DNA from: Zygnema cylindricum
Lineage: Eukaryota; Streptophyta; Zygnematophyceae; Zygnematales; Zygnemataceae
Assembly (NCBI GenBank): GCA_037447655.1
Contig: JBBHKE010001141.1
Span: forward strand, 1 to 35,297
Direction of reading: 5' to 3'
DNA: 35,297 bases
The notes beneath the pieces were generated by a model. The model was not told the DNA's origin, did not search any database, and saw only the letters and a list, made by a program, of their open reading frames with translations. The translations under genes and the position numbers were made by a program. Positions within the stretch are counted from its first letter, which is position 1. Each line of letters starts with the position of its first letter. Of this stretch, positions 18,234-28,306 are shown in pieces.

Positions 18234-18900
18234 TCACTGTTTTTTTTTAGGTACATAGAACGCTTGCGGAATGGTAAGAGGCTCCTCGGAATTTGTATTG
18301 AATGCATAATGGTTTGCACTTGCATTTCGTCGACTACTTGTCCTTATTCCCCCCGGAAATTTTGAGGCTAAAATTGATGGAAGCCTTACATTGCGTTTCT
18401 GTGAGATTCTCTCTCCATTTGTGTTTTTATTCGGTAAGTTAGCGACGACATGCTCTCGTCGCTCGTTCAGCGACGACATTGTTTCGTCAATAATTTGCGT
18501 ATTTCCGCCGATTCCTTGTTCAACAATTGGATCAATTCGTCGTTGGTTCAAAGTCGGGTCAGTTTGGTCCCGTGGTTTGATGACGTCTCCAGCTTCATTT
18601 GTCGAAGGGTTAGCGACGACTCCATCTCATCGCTCATTCAGCGATGAGACATTCTCATTGCTATCCGTGTTCGGTGTTTCTCCTTTACTCAAGGTTGGCC
18701 ATGGTTTGTGTTCCAAAATAACATATTCGGCAATTTTCTCAGGGTTTTTCTCTGCGGTCATTTGAAAGACATCAACTGACTTCTCTTCATCTTTAATTCT
18801 AATAGTCTTAGTGACAAAGATTTTCTTTTTATCATGTACGTATACTCTATATCCTTTTGATTGATCATCGTAGCCCAGTAAGGTTCCCGCTACACCTTTC
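18234..18900 (-). pseudogene. INT-RT linker of B3 with SSLNERR repeats
   Basis: Contains NENVSSLNER, a stop, and DETMSSLNERREHVVA, the same repeated peptide as in the B1 and B2 linkers. It ends with ASKFPGGIRTSSRRNA and SEEPLTIPQAFY, which are conserved copia linker features. The DNA again alternates GACGA and TCGTC arms (about 18440-18480 and 18612-18655). Confidence 0.72.
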
Positions 18901-19532
18901 GACTCCATTTTCCATTTATGTGGAGAATTAAAAAACATTACAACATTGCTTCCAAATACTCTAAAGTGACTAACTTCTAGTTTGGTTCTTGTCCATAATT
19001 CATACGGCGTCTTCCCTTTAACTGCTCTAGATTCTATTCTATTTTTAATGTATGCCGCACAGTTGAAGGCTTCAGCCTAGAATTTCGCATTTATATTTTT
19101 GTCTTCTTGCATTGATCTAGCACTATCTGATGGTGTTCGGTTAACTCTCTCGGCTACACCATTATGTTCTGGAGAATATGGTACCGTTAAATGACGAGAA
19201 ATTCCGTTTTCTTTAAGATAGTTGATGAAATCCCGTGATAAGTACTCCCCGCCATTATTTGATCACAACGTTAAGATAAGAACCCCATGAATTTTCTCGC
19301 TCTACATCTTGAATTCTTTGAAATAAGAGAACACCTCACTTTTTCCTTTCATAAAATAGATTTTTGTGAACCTAGAATAGTCATTTGTAAAGGTCACCAT
19401 GAATCAAAATCCACCAGGTGATGGTATCACAGCCGGTCCCCATACATCAGAGTGAATAATATCTAACATTCTAGCTGCTCTATGGCTGCTTTCGGAAGGA
19501 AAAGAATTTTTATGAATCTTTCCGAGAGCACA
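18901..19532 (-). pseudogene. Integrase, B3 (broken)
   Basis: The CX2C finger is damaged: Phe replaces one Cys and a stop follows, then CALGKIHK. The first Asp is kept in IIHSDVWGP. The second position reads SNNGGEYLS, with Asn for Asp. The third is kept in PYSPEHNGVAERVNRT. Further on come YELWTRTK, FRVFGSNVVM and GYDDQSKGYRVYV. Several Trp, Gln or Arg codons are stops. Confidence 0.9.
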
Positions 19533-20061
19533 TCAATCAAAAAAATGTTCTTCTTTCCTATTGATTTTGACTCCTGTAATTATACCTTCTTTAACCATTC
19601 TGTCAAAACTTTCATAGTGGACATGACCAAGTCTTTTATGCCATAAGTCATTGTTAGACTGGACAGCCGAATACAAAACATCATTTTCATTCATATTGGC
19701 AATATCATGCCTATACATCAGATTTGGACCTGGGGTTCCTACAAGTGCTACTCTACCTTGTTTGCTGACTACTTGCTTTCTATTTTTCAGCAGCACTTTA
19801 AAGCCTTTACTTTCTACGAGCAAAGTGGAGAAGAGGATTTTTTTGAAGTCATGAACATAGACAACATCGTTAAGTGTTCTTTCAACTTGTTTACCGTCAA
19901 TGAGAACTTTGAGTGTTGCCGTGCCTTTAGCGTTAGATATGACAAACTGTCCGTCCGCATAATAAATTTTCTTCGGAGATATTGGGTGAAGATTATCAAA
20001 ATATGCTCTGTTCCAACACATATGTTAAGACGCACCAGTATCTATGATCTACCCAAAATCC
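19533..20061 (-). pseudogene. Protease and GAG-pre-integrase, B3 (broken)
   Basis: The active site reads IIDTGAS (DTGA at 20031-20042), so the catalytic Asp is kept. A TAG replaces the Trp just before it and a TAA follows GAS. The open frame 19533-20021 then covers the rest: CWNRAYFDNLHP, VVYVHDFKKILFS and LWHKRLGHVHYESFDRM, the HH half of the integrase finger. This is the stretch missing from B1 and B2. Confidence 0.9.
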
Positions 20062-20998
20062 CTATCTCTTTCAGTTGTATTGTTCTGCGCAAATAATTCT
20101 TTGTCAGATGGTTCGAGAAAAGTGACGACTTCATCCTCGTTTTTGTTCGTCTCTGAAGAAAAAGCCGACGTTTTTGCAAGTTGTCGAACTTTTAGTTTTT
20201 TGATAAACCATCCTTGTCGAAATACACCTGTCTCAAAAGCTTTTATATAATCAAGGCAACTCCTATATCCATGTTCTTTTGCATTACAATAATAACACAC
20301 GTCACGTTTGCAAAGAACTTGATTTTGACAATTATGAAACAGTTTTTTTTTAAAAGTCTGCGTGTTAAAAGCTTTTGCCTATCTAATACCTTTAAATTCT
20401 TTTTGACTAGACTCTTCATCTAGGACATACTGAATTTCTATCGCTAAATTCCAATCAGCTTGTGCGAGTCTTTTCAGATTAACAGAGGCTCCTTCATATT
20501 CACTAGGAAACCCTCTCATTAGTAAAAAAACTTGTAGATCACCAGGAAACGTACCACCTGAACATGCATTTTCTACTATTAGTGTTCTCAAAACATAATA
20601 ATACTCAGCCATGGTACCGCCGGTATACTTATACTCTCAGATTTTTCTAGCCGTAATCATCTGGTGTTGCACATTAGTTTTGGTGTGCATCTTTTTCAGA
20701 GAATTCCATATTTTTGACGTCTTTTTTATGTGAATATGCCCCATAGCGAGCTCCTTTGAAAAAAAATTTTTAATAGTGTGGAGACACTGCAAATTTTTCT
20801 TCTTCAAGCTGGTGTCTAATTCCGCCAGAGATCCGTCCACCACGTCCATCAAATTCGAGTTAAGAAGTACAGTTCCACCATATCCGCCAAATAGATATAG
20901 TCTTTGCTATCAAAGATAGGAATTCTTGAGGGAGGGCGCGTAACTTGTTGTTCTATGACAGCTGGTGCAGCACCAGTTGTTGCTGAAGTAGTAGCCAT
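20062..20998 (-). pseudogene. Copia Gag, B3 (broken)
   Basis: The ATG at 20998 lies inside the 5' LTR. It reads MATTSATTGAAPAVIEQQVT followed by RPPSRIPIFDSKDYIY across the LTR end and primer site. A frameshift leads into MMDVVDGSLAELD (20852). TSKIWNSLKKMHTKTNVQHQ, MAEYYYVLRTLIVENACSGG and MRGFPSEYEGAS follow, with stops near 20637 and 20379. The zinc knuckle CYYCNAKEHGYRSC is at 20256-20297. Confidence 0.88.
20934..20945 (-). other. Primer-binding site of B3 (decayed)
   Basis: On the minus strand AGTTACGCGCCC follows the LTR end ACAACA. It differs from GGTTACGGGCCC at two bases. Confidence 0.55.
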
Positions 20999-21803
20999 CA
21001 CAGAACCAAAGATGGGAAGCACTCAAGACACTAACTTTGATTAACTGTATAAAACAGTCAATATAGCCAAATAGCCTCAAACTGTATCAAAGTAGAGTAT
21101 ACCGTTTGTGCTGTCACCTCACAAATTTTGAAGCAAAACGCACAATTAAACGAAGAGATATAAGCCATAGAATATCCCTTAAAATGCACATATGTGCTCC
21201 GTAATACCTTATGAAAGGAATACAAGAATGTAACTAAGTCCTAAAATTTATACAATTAAATTCTACTACTATCTAATTAGCTAATCGCAGCAATGTAAAA
21301 AATGTTACGGTACTATTTAACTGTACTCTAATGTACTATTACTAATTACCTAATGTATGTTAAAATCATCTACGTGTCTTCTGTTTAGTACAGTACAGAC
21401 AAACCTTAATTGTCTACGAACGTCTATTGCTAACCGTACACACTTATATACAATTATGTGTGATGACACACTCTCGTTTCCACAAAGTTACCACCAACAT
21501 TGAAACATTATACGTGACAAAAATTGTCATGGTGTCAGTGTGGTCCACCTCCAAATTCTGGTAGGTTTTTGTCGGTCCGATCTTGTCGATTAGACGGTAT
21601 GCCATAATTAAGTAGTGTGCGCCATTTTGTAATTCTTATTTTACTATGAACCGTCAGATGTGATCTCCTTAGTTCCGTACAGTCCATATTGTCAATTCCA
21701 CTAATATTGACACACACTTTGAAACAAGTTTTGAAAATGTTTATATGTCCTGTATTTTCCTCTCACATAATATAGAGAGGATTAAAGCTTTTATTAACCA
21801 ACA
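20946..21803 (-). repeat. 5' LTR of B3
   Basis: On the minus strand it starts TGTTGGTTAATAAAAGC and ends CATAGAACAACA. The TATA box TATAAAT is at 21246-21252. Its last about 130 bases, including the Gag leader, are much closer to the family C LTR end at 28307-28440 than to the B1 LTR. Confidence 0.9.
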
Positions 21804-21808
21804 ATAAG

Positions 21809-22385
21809 TACTCTGGTGGTATTATGGTAGAATACTGTTACGGTTTAAAAAAATTACATTTAGAAAATGCTTGTTCAGGTGGCACTTTTCCTAATGACCA
21901 ACAAGAATTGTTGTTAATGAGAGGGCTTTCTTGTGAATATAAAGGAGCCTCTAACAATTTGATAAAGTTACCGCAAGCTGAGTGGAATCTAGCAATAGCA
22001 ATTCAATATGTCTTAGATGAAAAGTCTTGTCAAGATGCTTTTAAAAGTTATAGACCAGTTGAAGCTTTTAATACAAAAAGCGTTCAAAAAGAACTGTTTC
22101 AAACTAGTCAGATTCAATATAATTAAAGACCTGATGTATGTTAATATTGTAATGAAAAAGGACATGGTTGTAGAAGTTGTCCAAAATATAAAAAGGTTGT
22201 TGAAATTGGAAACTTTCGTCTAGGCTGGTATATAGGAAAATCAAAATTTTGTCAACCTACACAAATTTCCGCCTTCACCACAAATATGACGGAAAAAGAA
22301 AAACAAGAAATAACCTTTTTGGAAACAAAAAGAAAGGCTATTTTGTCTCTCAATAACGCGACTACAAGAGACTTTGGCTGCAAAA
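21809..22385 (+). pseudogene. Gag C-terminal half of B2
   Basis: Resumes after the B3 insertion with YSGGIMVEYCYGLKKL, then ENACSGGTFPNDQQE and MRGLSCEYKGAS. A stop at about 22124 and TAA at 22141 break the zinc knuckle region (first Cys-Tyr lost, then CNEKGHGCRSC). It ends at TTRDFGCKM, where the protease region is deleted exactly as in B1. Confidence 0.82.
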
Positions 22386-23386
22386 TGAAAGAATTTATAA
22401 TAGAGAGTGTAGAATTTAGCAAAAAAGAGGAAATATTATGTAATGGATGTACTCTCGAAGGGATACATATAAATCCTTTTCTTTGCGAGAACAACCATAA
22501 AACAGAAACAGAGTTAGAATTAGTTCACGTTGATGCATGGGGACCGGCTAAAATTGCATCAACAGGAGGTATGAGATATATGGTGACATTCACAAATGAC
22601 CATTCAAGCTACACGAAAATTTACTTCATGAAGGAGAAAAATGAAGTGTATTCTCGCTTCAAAGAATTCAAAACATGGACCGGGGAAATTCACAGAAATC
22701 GAATACAAACATTGAAACTGGACAATAAAGAAAAATATCTATCACAAGATTTTATCACTTATTTGGAGGAAAATGAAATAGCTTATAAACATTTAGAGAA
22801 AATTGATGAAACACTGGGAGTAAACAAAACATTAACTGCAATGGCCACATCAATGCTTGAAGACAAAAGTATCCATTTGAAATTTTGGGCTTAGACCTTA
22901 AATTGTGCCACATATATTTATAATAGAACAGAATCTATAGTAGTCAAAGGAAATTCACCCCATGAGATATGGACAGGAAGAAAAATAATAGTCAGTCACC
23001 TTAAAGTATTTGGTAGTAAGCTTAATATTCGAGATAGTACTCAGACTAGGTGGAAAAATGAGACGAAAGGTATACTTAGACTCCTAGTTGGTTACGATGA
23101 TTTGTCGGCAAAATACAAAGTAAATGTACTAGAGAAAAATAGGATAGTAATAACAAGAAATATCATTATGAGAGATGAGAAGAAATCAGATGACATTTCT
23201 CAGGTAGTTCACAGAATGGCAGGAAAAGTTACTGAATATGTCACTTTTCAACCTATGATGGATCAATTTTTAAAGTTACAAGGACTTGAAAAGACGCCGA
23301 GCACAAATAGCGATAAGTGTGTCTCGTCGCTGGACCAGCGACGAGATGATCTCGTCGCTAAATCATTAATGACGGGCTCCGAATGA
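22386..23386 (+). pseudogene. Integrase-like frame and linker of B2 (broken)
   Basis: KKEEILCNGCTLEG keeps the CX2C finger. LVHVDAWGPAKIAS keeps the first Asp. The second site is changed to LDNKEKYLSQDF and the NG..E motif is absent. The frame 22286-23386 has one in-frame stop, TAG at 22892-22894, at a position read as Glu in B1. The linker ends with KCVSSLDQRRDDLVAKSL and a stop where B1 continues. Confidence 0.82.
23322..23359 (+). repeat. Alternating inverted repeat in the B2 linker
   Basis: Same 38 bases as in B1: arms TCTCGTCGCTGG and CCAGCGACGAGA around A, then AGCGACGAGAT and ATCTCGTCGCT around G. It sits in frame coding SSLDQRRDDLVA. Confidence 0.85.
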
Positions 23387-24357
23387 AAAACATGATGTAG
23401 AGACAAAACAACGTCATCGCTGAACTAATGACGAGACCATGTAGTCGTTATAACTTTGAAGACGGCACAAGAGAATCTAGTAAAAGTACAGATATGCGTG
23501 TTTTGTCGGTGGACCAGCAACGAGACCATCTCGTTGCTAGACAAAGATTATCAATCACTAGTGAACCTCCGCAAGCGCAAAAACCAAAAACTGACAATCA
23601 GACCAAACCTTCGCCTCCAACCTCAAAATTTCCGGGGCGGAGATGGAGAATTAATCGGAGGAATACTATTAAAAAATAGTATGCACTATTTGATAATCAA
23701 GCGGAGTCTCTTACCCTTCGGGAGGCAAATTCAGACCCCAAAAAAGAGCATAAGGTAACAACAACAAATGCCACAGTGACACCTATTTTGGACGCCCAAA
23801 CTTGGGAAATTGTGGAACTTTCACCGGATCGGAAAGTTATTGACCTACTCGTTACACAAATGACCTTTGAAAGAGTCACCAAAATTTAAATAGTCTTAAA
23901 ATACAAGTTGAGAATGCAAAATTTAGAAAAGACTAAGAATATTTTTGGAATAAAAGTAGAAAGAGTTAAGAGTAAAATGGTCATCGGATTGACAACGAAA
24001 AAGGGAATAAGAAATATGCTAGAAAGTTCTGAAATGATGGATGTAAAGGGAATTTCTACACTTACAGAGTTCGGACAAAAATTAGAAAGCAGAGAGAGAA
24101 ACTTTGACAACAATATAAAAGATAGTCTAGAGTTAGGGGAGTCAGAATTTATGATAAGGATTTCCTATATACACAATTTTTGGAGTCTAGTTAACTATTT
24201 GAATTACATAAGACATGTTATTATAGCAGTCATAGGAGGTTTGAGCATGAGTATGCAAAAATCTGAAAAAGTCAGAATAGAATTCAGCAGTAAAAGTCTC
24301 AAGCTATTAAGGTGGTTGTGGTCTGGATACATTGGTGTAGAGACACTTATGGATTAA
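23387..24357 (+). pseudogene. Linker end and RT C-terminal remnant of B2
   Basis: A worn linker includes the FPGG-like stretch near 23631 and a WEIVELSPDRKVID motif (about 23810-23845), the RT entry point. It then jumps at about 23862 to the post-YVDD part: IFGIKVERVKSKMVIGL, GIRNMLESSEMMDVKG and DSLELGESEF. YVDD and the RNase H active site are deleted as in B1. The polypurine tract TTTAGGGGAG precedes the LTR (24379-24388). Confidence 0.75.
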
Positions 24358-24388
24358 GTGATTAAGAGAGTCTAAAGCTTTAGGGGAG

Positions 24389-25227
24389 TGTTGTTTTTAA
24401 AAGCTTTAGTCCTCTCTATATTTTGTGAGAGGAATCCTCAAGACTTAGAAATATTTTCAGAGTTGTTACTTATTTCTACGTAGCACAATTAGTATAAAAT
24501 GTCACTACAGTATTCTTCGTGACAAAACGTACCCCGTGACAAGATTTACAAGAAGTCCTTTATCGAACGGTATTTATGTGATATAGAAATTGCAGATTGG
24601 CGCACAATACATTATTTATGACATACCGTGCGATAGACAAGATCAGACCGACATAGTGGTAACAAAATCTTCAAGGGACCACTATAAAGCGACGAATCTT
24701 GTCGCATACAAGTTTCGTTATCTGTGGAAACTTTATTGAACATGAGTTTGTCTTCACGTGTAATTATTTATTTATTTGTTTGTGCTGCTAGCATTAGTCA
24801 TCCGTAGACAATTGGGGTTTGTCCGTTTGTAAAGAATAATAGACGCACTATTGATTAACTTAACGTATTTTAGATACTTAGTCAGATTTCATTAGAGTAC
24901 GGTTAGAGAGTACCGTAACGTACTTTACAGTGTTGTGATAGGCTAGACAAATAGTAGTAGAATTGATAAGCATAAATTCTAAGACTTAGTGTTTGTGATG
25001 CATTCCTTGTACAAGGTTTTGGAGGGCACGTTTGTGCATTTTAAGGGATAATCCTTTGGGCATATCTCTTGGTTTATTTGAGCGTTTTGCTTGACTCTTT
25101 GTGAGTTGTCAGCACACGCAATAAACTGCACGCAGGTATAGTTTGGGGGCCATTTGGGCATATTGAGTGTTTTATGCACTAGAACGAACTATGAACATTG
25201 AGTGCTTCCCCTTTTGGTTCTGTCATG
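24389..25227 (+). repeat. 3' LTR of B2, truncated
   Basis: Starts TGTTGTTTTTAAAAGC. It ends at TCTGTCATG, the gag ATG, where the sequence switches to family C RNase H. The last about 50 bases and any target duplication are lost. For some 570 bases (from about 24660) it differs from the 14611 LTR at only two positions I could find. Confidence 0.88.
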
Positions 25228-25616
25228 AGTAGTAAACTTCAAAAAGTCACGGCTCAATCTACTATGGAAGCCGAATACATGGCTGCGAGCGCCGCCTTGA
25301 AAGAGTTGCTATGGATTAAGGCATTTGTTCAAGAATTCGGTTTTACACAACACTGGACATAAATAATATGGTGCGACAATCATGCAGCCATTTTCTGTGG
25401 CTACAAACCCAAGTCACCATTTTAAGACTAAGTATATGCACATTCAGCTACATTTGGTACGAGAGAAAGTATTTGCAAAAGTTGTCAAACTTTGCTATTT
25501 GCCTGATGAGAAAATGGTTGCGGACATGTTGACAAAAGCCCTTCCATCTCCTAAGTTGGAGTACTGCAGAAAAGCATGAGCTCTAAATGAGTAAGTTTTC
25601 TAAAGCTTAAGAGGAG
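25228..25616 (+). pseudogene. RNase H C-terminus, C1 (broken)
   Basis: SSKLQKVTAQSTMEAEYMAA and LLWIKAF show the MEAEY active-site part. A stop follows FTQHWT and the frame then shifts inside the WCDN motif. The other frame continues (25382-25579) as ATNPSHHFKTKYMHIQ, LVREKVFAKVVKLCYL and MLTKALPSPKLEYC. Confidence 0.88.
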
Positions 25617-26090
25617 TATTGAAAAGTAAGCTTTTGTAAGTCTTAAGATTTTGAGTCTATGAATTGTAATATTTTTGGACCACCAACTATTCAATATTAG
25701 CAATATTTAGTGTGGATTTATAGTATCTACCTGAATAGTTATCTATGAGTTTATTAGTGTGTACGGCCGCCTATGAATGTAGACGTGAAACATATCTCTC
25801 GGATTTTTAGGGTCAAGATATTGCTACTAGACAATTTTGGTCCAAGCACTTAGATTTTTGTTGGTAGATATTTAAGTGAACCCTGTACATATGTTTTAGA
25901 TGTTTTCAAGATATTTTGAGTATTTAGTTCAATTAGGGTTGATCAATTCAACACAGAATGTACATTCTACACAACAGTTAAGGAAATGAGAGCACTGAGT
26001 GCAGTTTAAGGTTTTTTATGCTCTATTGTCTTTGATTTGCTTGTTGTACATGTTTGTTTGGTTTAAAAAACTCTTTCTTTTGGAGTTACA
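25617..26090 (+). repeat. Partial LTR of C1
   Basis: Matches the C3 LTR (28307-28969, minus) from its start to about three quarters of its length. It lacks the U5/Gag leader end. Confidence 0.8.
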
Positions 26091-26139
26091 TATCTTATAC
26101 TATAGATCTAGTCTTTTAGGCATTTCTCTTTGAGGTCTA

Positions 26140-26469
26140 GGTCAATACTCAGAGATCTAGAAAATATCTAAAATATTTAGAAAACATCAAAAACGTATGT
26201 ACAGGGTTCACCTAGATATCTAATAACAAAAATCTAAGTACTTCGACCAAAATTGTCAAGTAACAATATCTAGACCCTAAAAACCCCGAAGATATGTTTG
26301 ACGTCTACATTCATAAGTGGCCGTACACACTAATCAGCTCAAAGATAACTATTCATGAAATTATTAAAATCCACACTATATATAGTCAATATTAAATAGT
26401 TGGTGATCCAAAAATACTCTAAGTCTTAGACTCAAATTCCTAAGACTTACTAATGCTTACTTTTCATTA
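26140..26469 (-). repeat. Partial LTR of C2
   Basis: On the minus strand it starts TAATGAAAAGTAAGC after AAGGGGAG. It runs to about GAGTATTGAC, half of the C3 LTR length. With the C1 LTR it makes an inverted repeat around a loop of about 200 bases. Confidence 0.78.
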
Positions 26470-26479
26470 CTCCCCTTAA

Positions 26480-26936
26480 GCTTTAGAAGACTTACTCACT
26501 ATGACCACATGCTTTTTTGCAGTACTTCAACTTAGGAGATGGAAGGGCTTTTGTCAACATGTCAAGCAACCATTTTCTCATCTGGCAAATAGCAAAGTTT
26601 GACAACATTTGCAAATACTTTTTCTCGTACCAAATGTAGGCGAATGTCCATATGCTTACTTTTAAAATGGTGACTTGGGTTTGTAGCTAAAGAAATTGTT
26701 GCCTGATTGTCGCACCACATTATTTGTGTTCCGTGTTGTGTAAACACCAATTCTTGAAGAAATGCCTTAATCCAAAGCAACTCTTTTAAGGCTGCGCTCA
26801 CAGCCATGTATTCGGGTTCCATAGTCGATTGTGCAGTGACTTTTTGAAGTTAACAACTCCAACTACAAGTTCCACTTCCACTTTGAATGACATACCCAGT
26901 TGTAAACTTCCTATTAGGCACATCACCATAGCTAGC
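26480..26936 (-). pseudogene. RNase H, C2 left part (broken)
   Basis: Reads VPNRKFTTGYVIQSGSGTCS, a stop, and LQKVTAQSTMEPEYMAVSAA. Then come WIKAFLQELVFTQHGTQIMW and CDNQATISLATNPSHHFKSK. The block ends EKMVA, a stop, HVDKSPSIS. The first catalytic Asp part (WSDASY) lies across the solo LTR. Confidence 0.88.
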
Positions 26937-27979
26937 TGTTGAAATAAGTAGTTTTATTATATTTTCTAGTTGTAAATTTATTTGAAAACATGCAAAGAAA
27001 ATGTAGGCAGCCTGCCTCCATCTCTTCTCCTTCTCTCGCCCCATACTTTTTGGAGTCACTGAATGAGAGAGAGAGCAATGGAGCCATGGCTGCCTCAACT
27101 CCATAGGAAGGACTAAAGAGTGACTTAAGTCACTCTCAACAAAAAGTTGAGTTCGGCAGGACTCGAACCCCCGATTGGCAGAGCGCGGCGTAGCCGTTAG
27201 CTCAAACCAGTCTGTCGTAGAAGTCCGTTAGGAGATATAGGGTTTCATTATTATTTAAACTATTGTGATGTACAAGATTCATTAAACTGAAACTCTTTAC
27301 GCCACGCATGGATACAGTTCTACAAAATACGAAGTACTGTACTCGTTTGAAATGGATATCGCGCATTTTGTTACGACAGCGAAACGAATATCACGCAAGT
27401 ATTTATTACGGCTGAGATTAAATTTCGCGTCAAATCTAACGGCGCACATCATCGCCGAAATCCCGGAATGGTCATTTTGGCATTTAGTAACGTGGCATGA
27501 CCTGGCGCCAAGTGGAGAGACATCATTCGGTCGCGGGAATTCCGAGGAACGTACGGACGAGTGGAAAATAGACACACGTCCGCTTAATGGCCTTGTCGTT
27601 CAGAGGCCGTACAGAAAGTACATCGGCAGTAGTACTTTCGAGTACTATACAGTTTTGCGATTGGTTCGTATAGGCAGTAGATAGGAGCTATGAGAGGGAA
27701 CTAGGAAAAACTAGGACTTAGGAAAAAATAGGTAGATAGTTCTCTCTCTCTGAGAGTTTGTATAAATTGGCATCTTTGCCACCCTATAACATCGGCTGGT
27801 TGGCCGTTTTCAGTGATTCTTTTTGCTACGGACTCAGGGAAGTCCAGGCTGCACAAGATTGCAGTCAAATTGTCAGTTTGCAATCTTGGGCAACAGTGGT
27901 TGTGGCTTGAAATGGGTTAGTTAAATACTATCTAGAGGCTTCTTGTATTTTGTAGTCCAATGGAGGATACAGAATTGCA
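26937..27979 (+). mobile_element. Solo LTR of family A inserted in C2
   Basis: Starts TGTTGAAATAAG and ends AGAATTGCA, related over its length to the A1 LTRs. The duplication CTAGC is at 26932-26936 and 27980-27984; removing one copy restores the RNase H reading of C2 across the join. The TATA box TATAAAT is at 27761-27767 and the antisense tRNA-like stretch at 27149-27225. The gag ATG (27959-27961) gives only eight codons before a stop made by the target duplication. LTR-LTR recombination of a full insertion is the usual origin. Confidence 0.93.
27761..27767 (+). promoter_or_regulatory. TATA box of the family A solo LTR
   Basis: TATAAAT in the conserved GAGAGTTTG context of the other two family A LTRs. 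Confidence 0.5.
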
Positions 27980-28306
27980 CTAGCATCACTCCAAGTATTA
28001 ATGCTAACCTTGTCCCCTCCCAAAGTAATCCAAAGACTTCTAGTCCCAACAAGATACCTTAACACCCTTTTTTCCCTCCTTGTCTCTCTTTCGTGGATTT
28101 TGCAGACTTTTGCTCAATACACCAACAGCTGCAGCTATATCGGGCCTAGTGCAATATATGAAGTAAATCAGACTTCCTACTACTTGTTTGTAAGGTACTT
28201 ATGACATAAATTTTTGCTCTTCTGGACTAAGTTCCTCATCTTTTATGAATCCAAACTCATGCTCCATTCCTTCAAGTTTTTGCTTATACTCCATAGGAGT
28301 TGCACA
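27980..28306 (-). pseudogene. RT end and RNase H start, C2 right part (broken)
   Basis: On the minus strand: KQKLEGMEHEFGFIKDEELS, EEQKFMS and a stop, then VPYKQVVGSLIYF and CTRPDIAAAVGVLSKSLQNP. A frameshift follows and the block runs to the solo LTR at a GATGCTAGC site (WSDAS). Confidence 0.85.

Larger units (their letters stand above)
15818..21803 (-). mobile_element. Copia element B3, full-length, antisense, nested in B2 gag
   Basis: Minus-strand LTRs 20946-21803 (5') and 15818-16679 (3') enclose gag, PR, INT, RT and RNase H in order. TTAAG (15813-15817) and ATAAG (21804-21808) flank it. The empty site in B1 reads GAGTATAAGTACTC, so the duplication is ATAAG with one later change. It is the only family B copy here with protease and RT cores, so it is the best model of the autonomous parent, but it has many stops. 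Confidence 0.95.
14611..25227 (+). mobile_element. Copia element B2, deletion derivative, split by antisense B3
   Basis: LTR 14611-15499, internal 15500-15817 and 21809-24388, LTR 24389-25227. When the insert 15818-21803 and one ATAAG are removed, the internal part is about 2.9 kb and has the same deletions as B1. The last about 50 bases of its 3' LTR are lost at the junction with family C sequence (25227/25228). Confidence 0.88.
25228..26090 (+). mobile_element. Copia fragment C1 (RNase H end plus partial 3' LTR)
   Basis: Starts abruptly at AGTAGTAAACTTC inside RNase H and runs through the polypurine tract (TTAAGAGGAG, ending 25616) into an LTR that starts TATTGAAAAGTAAGC (25617). The LTR loses homology to the full C3 LTR at about 26090, near GGAGTTACATATC. 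There is no duplication at either end. It faces C2 tail to tail. Confidence 0.82.
26140..28306 (-). mobile_element. Copia fragment C2, minus strand, split by a family A solo LTR
   Basis: Minus-strand RT/RNase H (28306-27985 and 26936-26480) followed by a partial LTR (26469-26140). The solo LTR at 26937-27979 interrupts it. On the right, its sequence stops at GCACA (28302-28306), where the C3 LTR begins. C3 itself carries the uninterrupted site GTTGCACAAACC near 29734. Confidence 0.85.

Noticed and set aside
27352-27684. 110-codon frame in the solo LTR
   Set aside because: Lies wholly in LTR sequence; the corresponding stretch of the A1 LTRs is not open in the same way.
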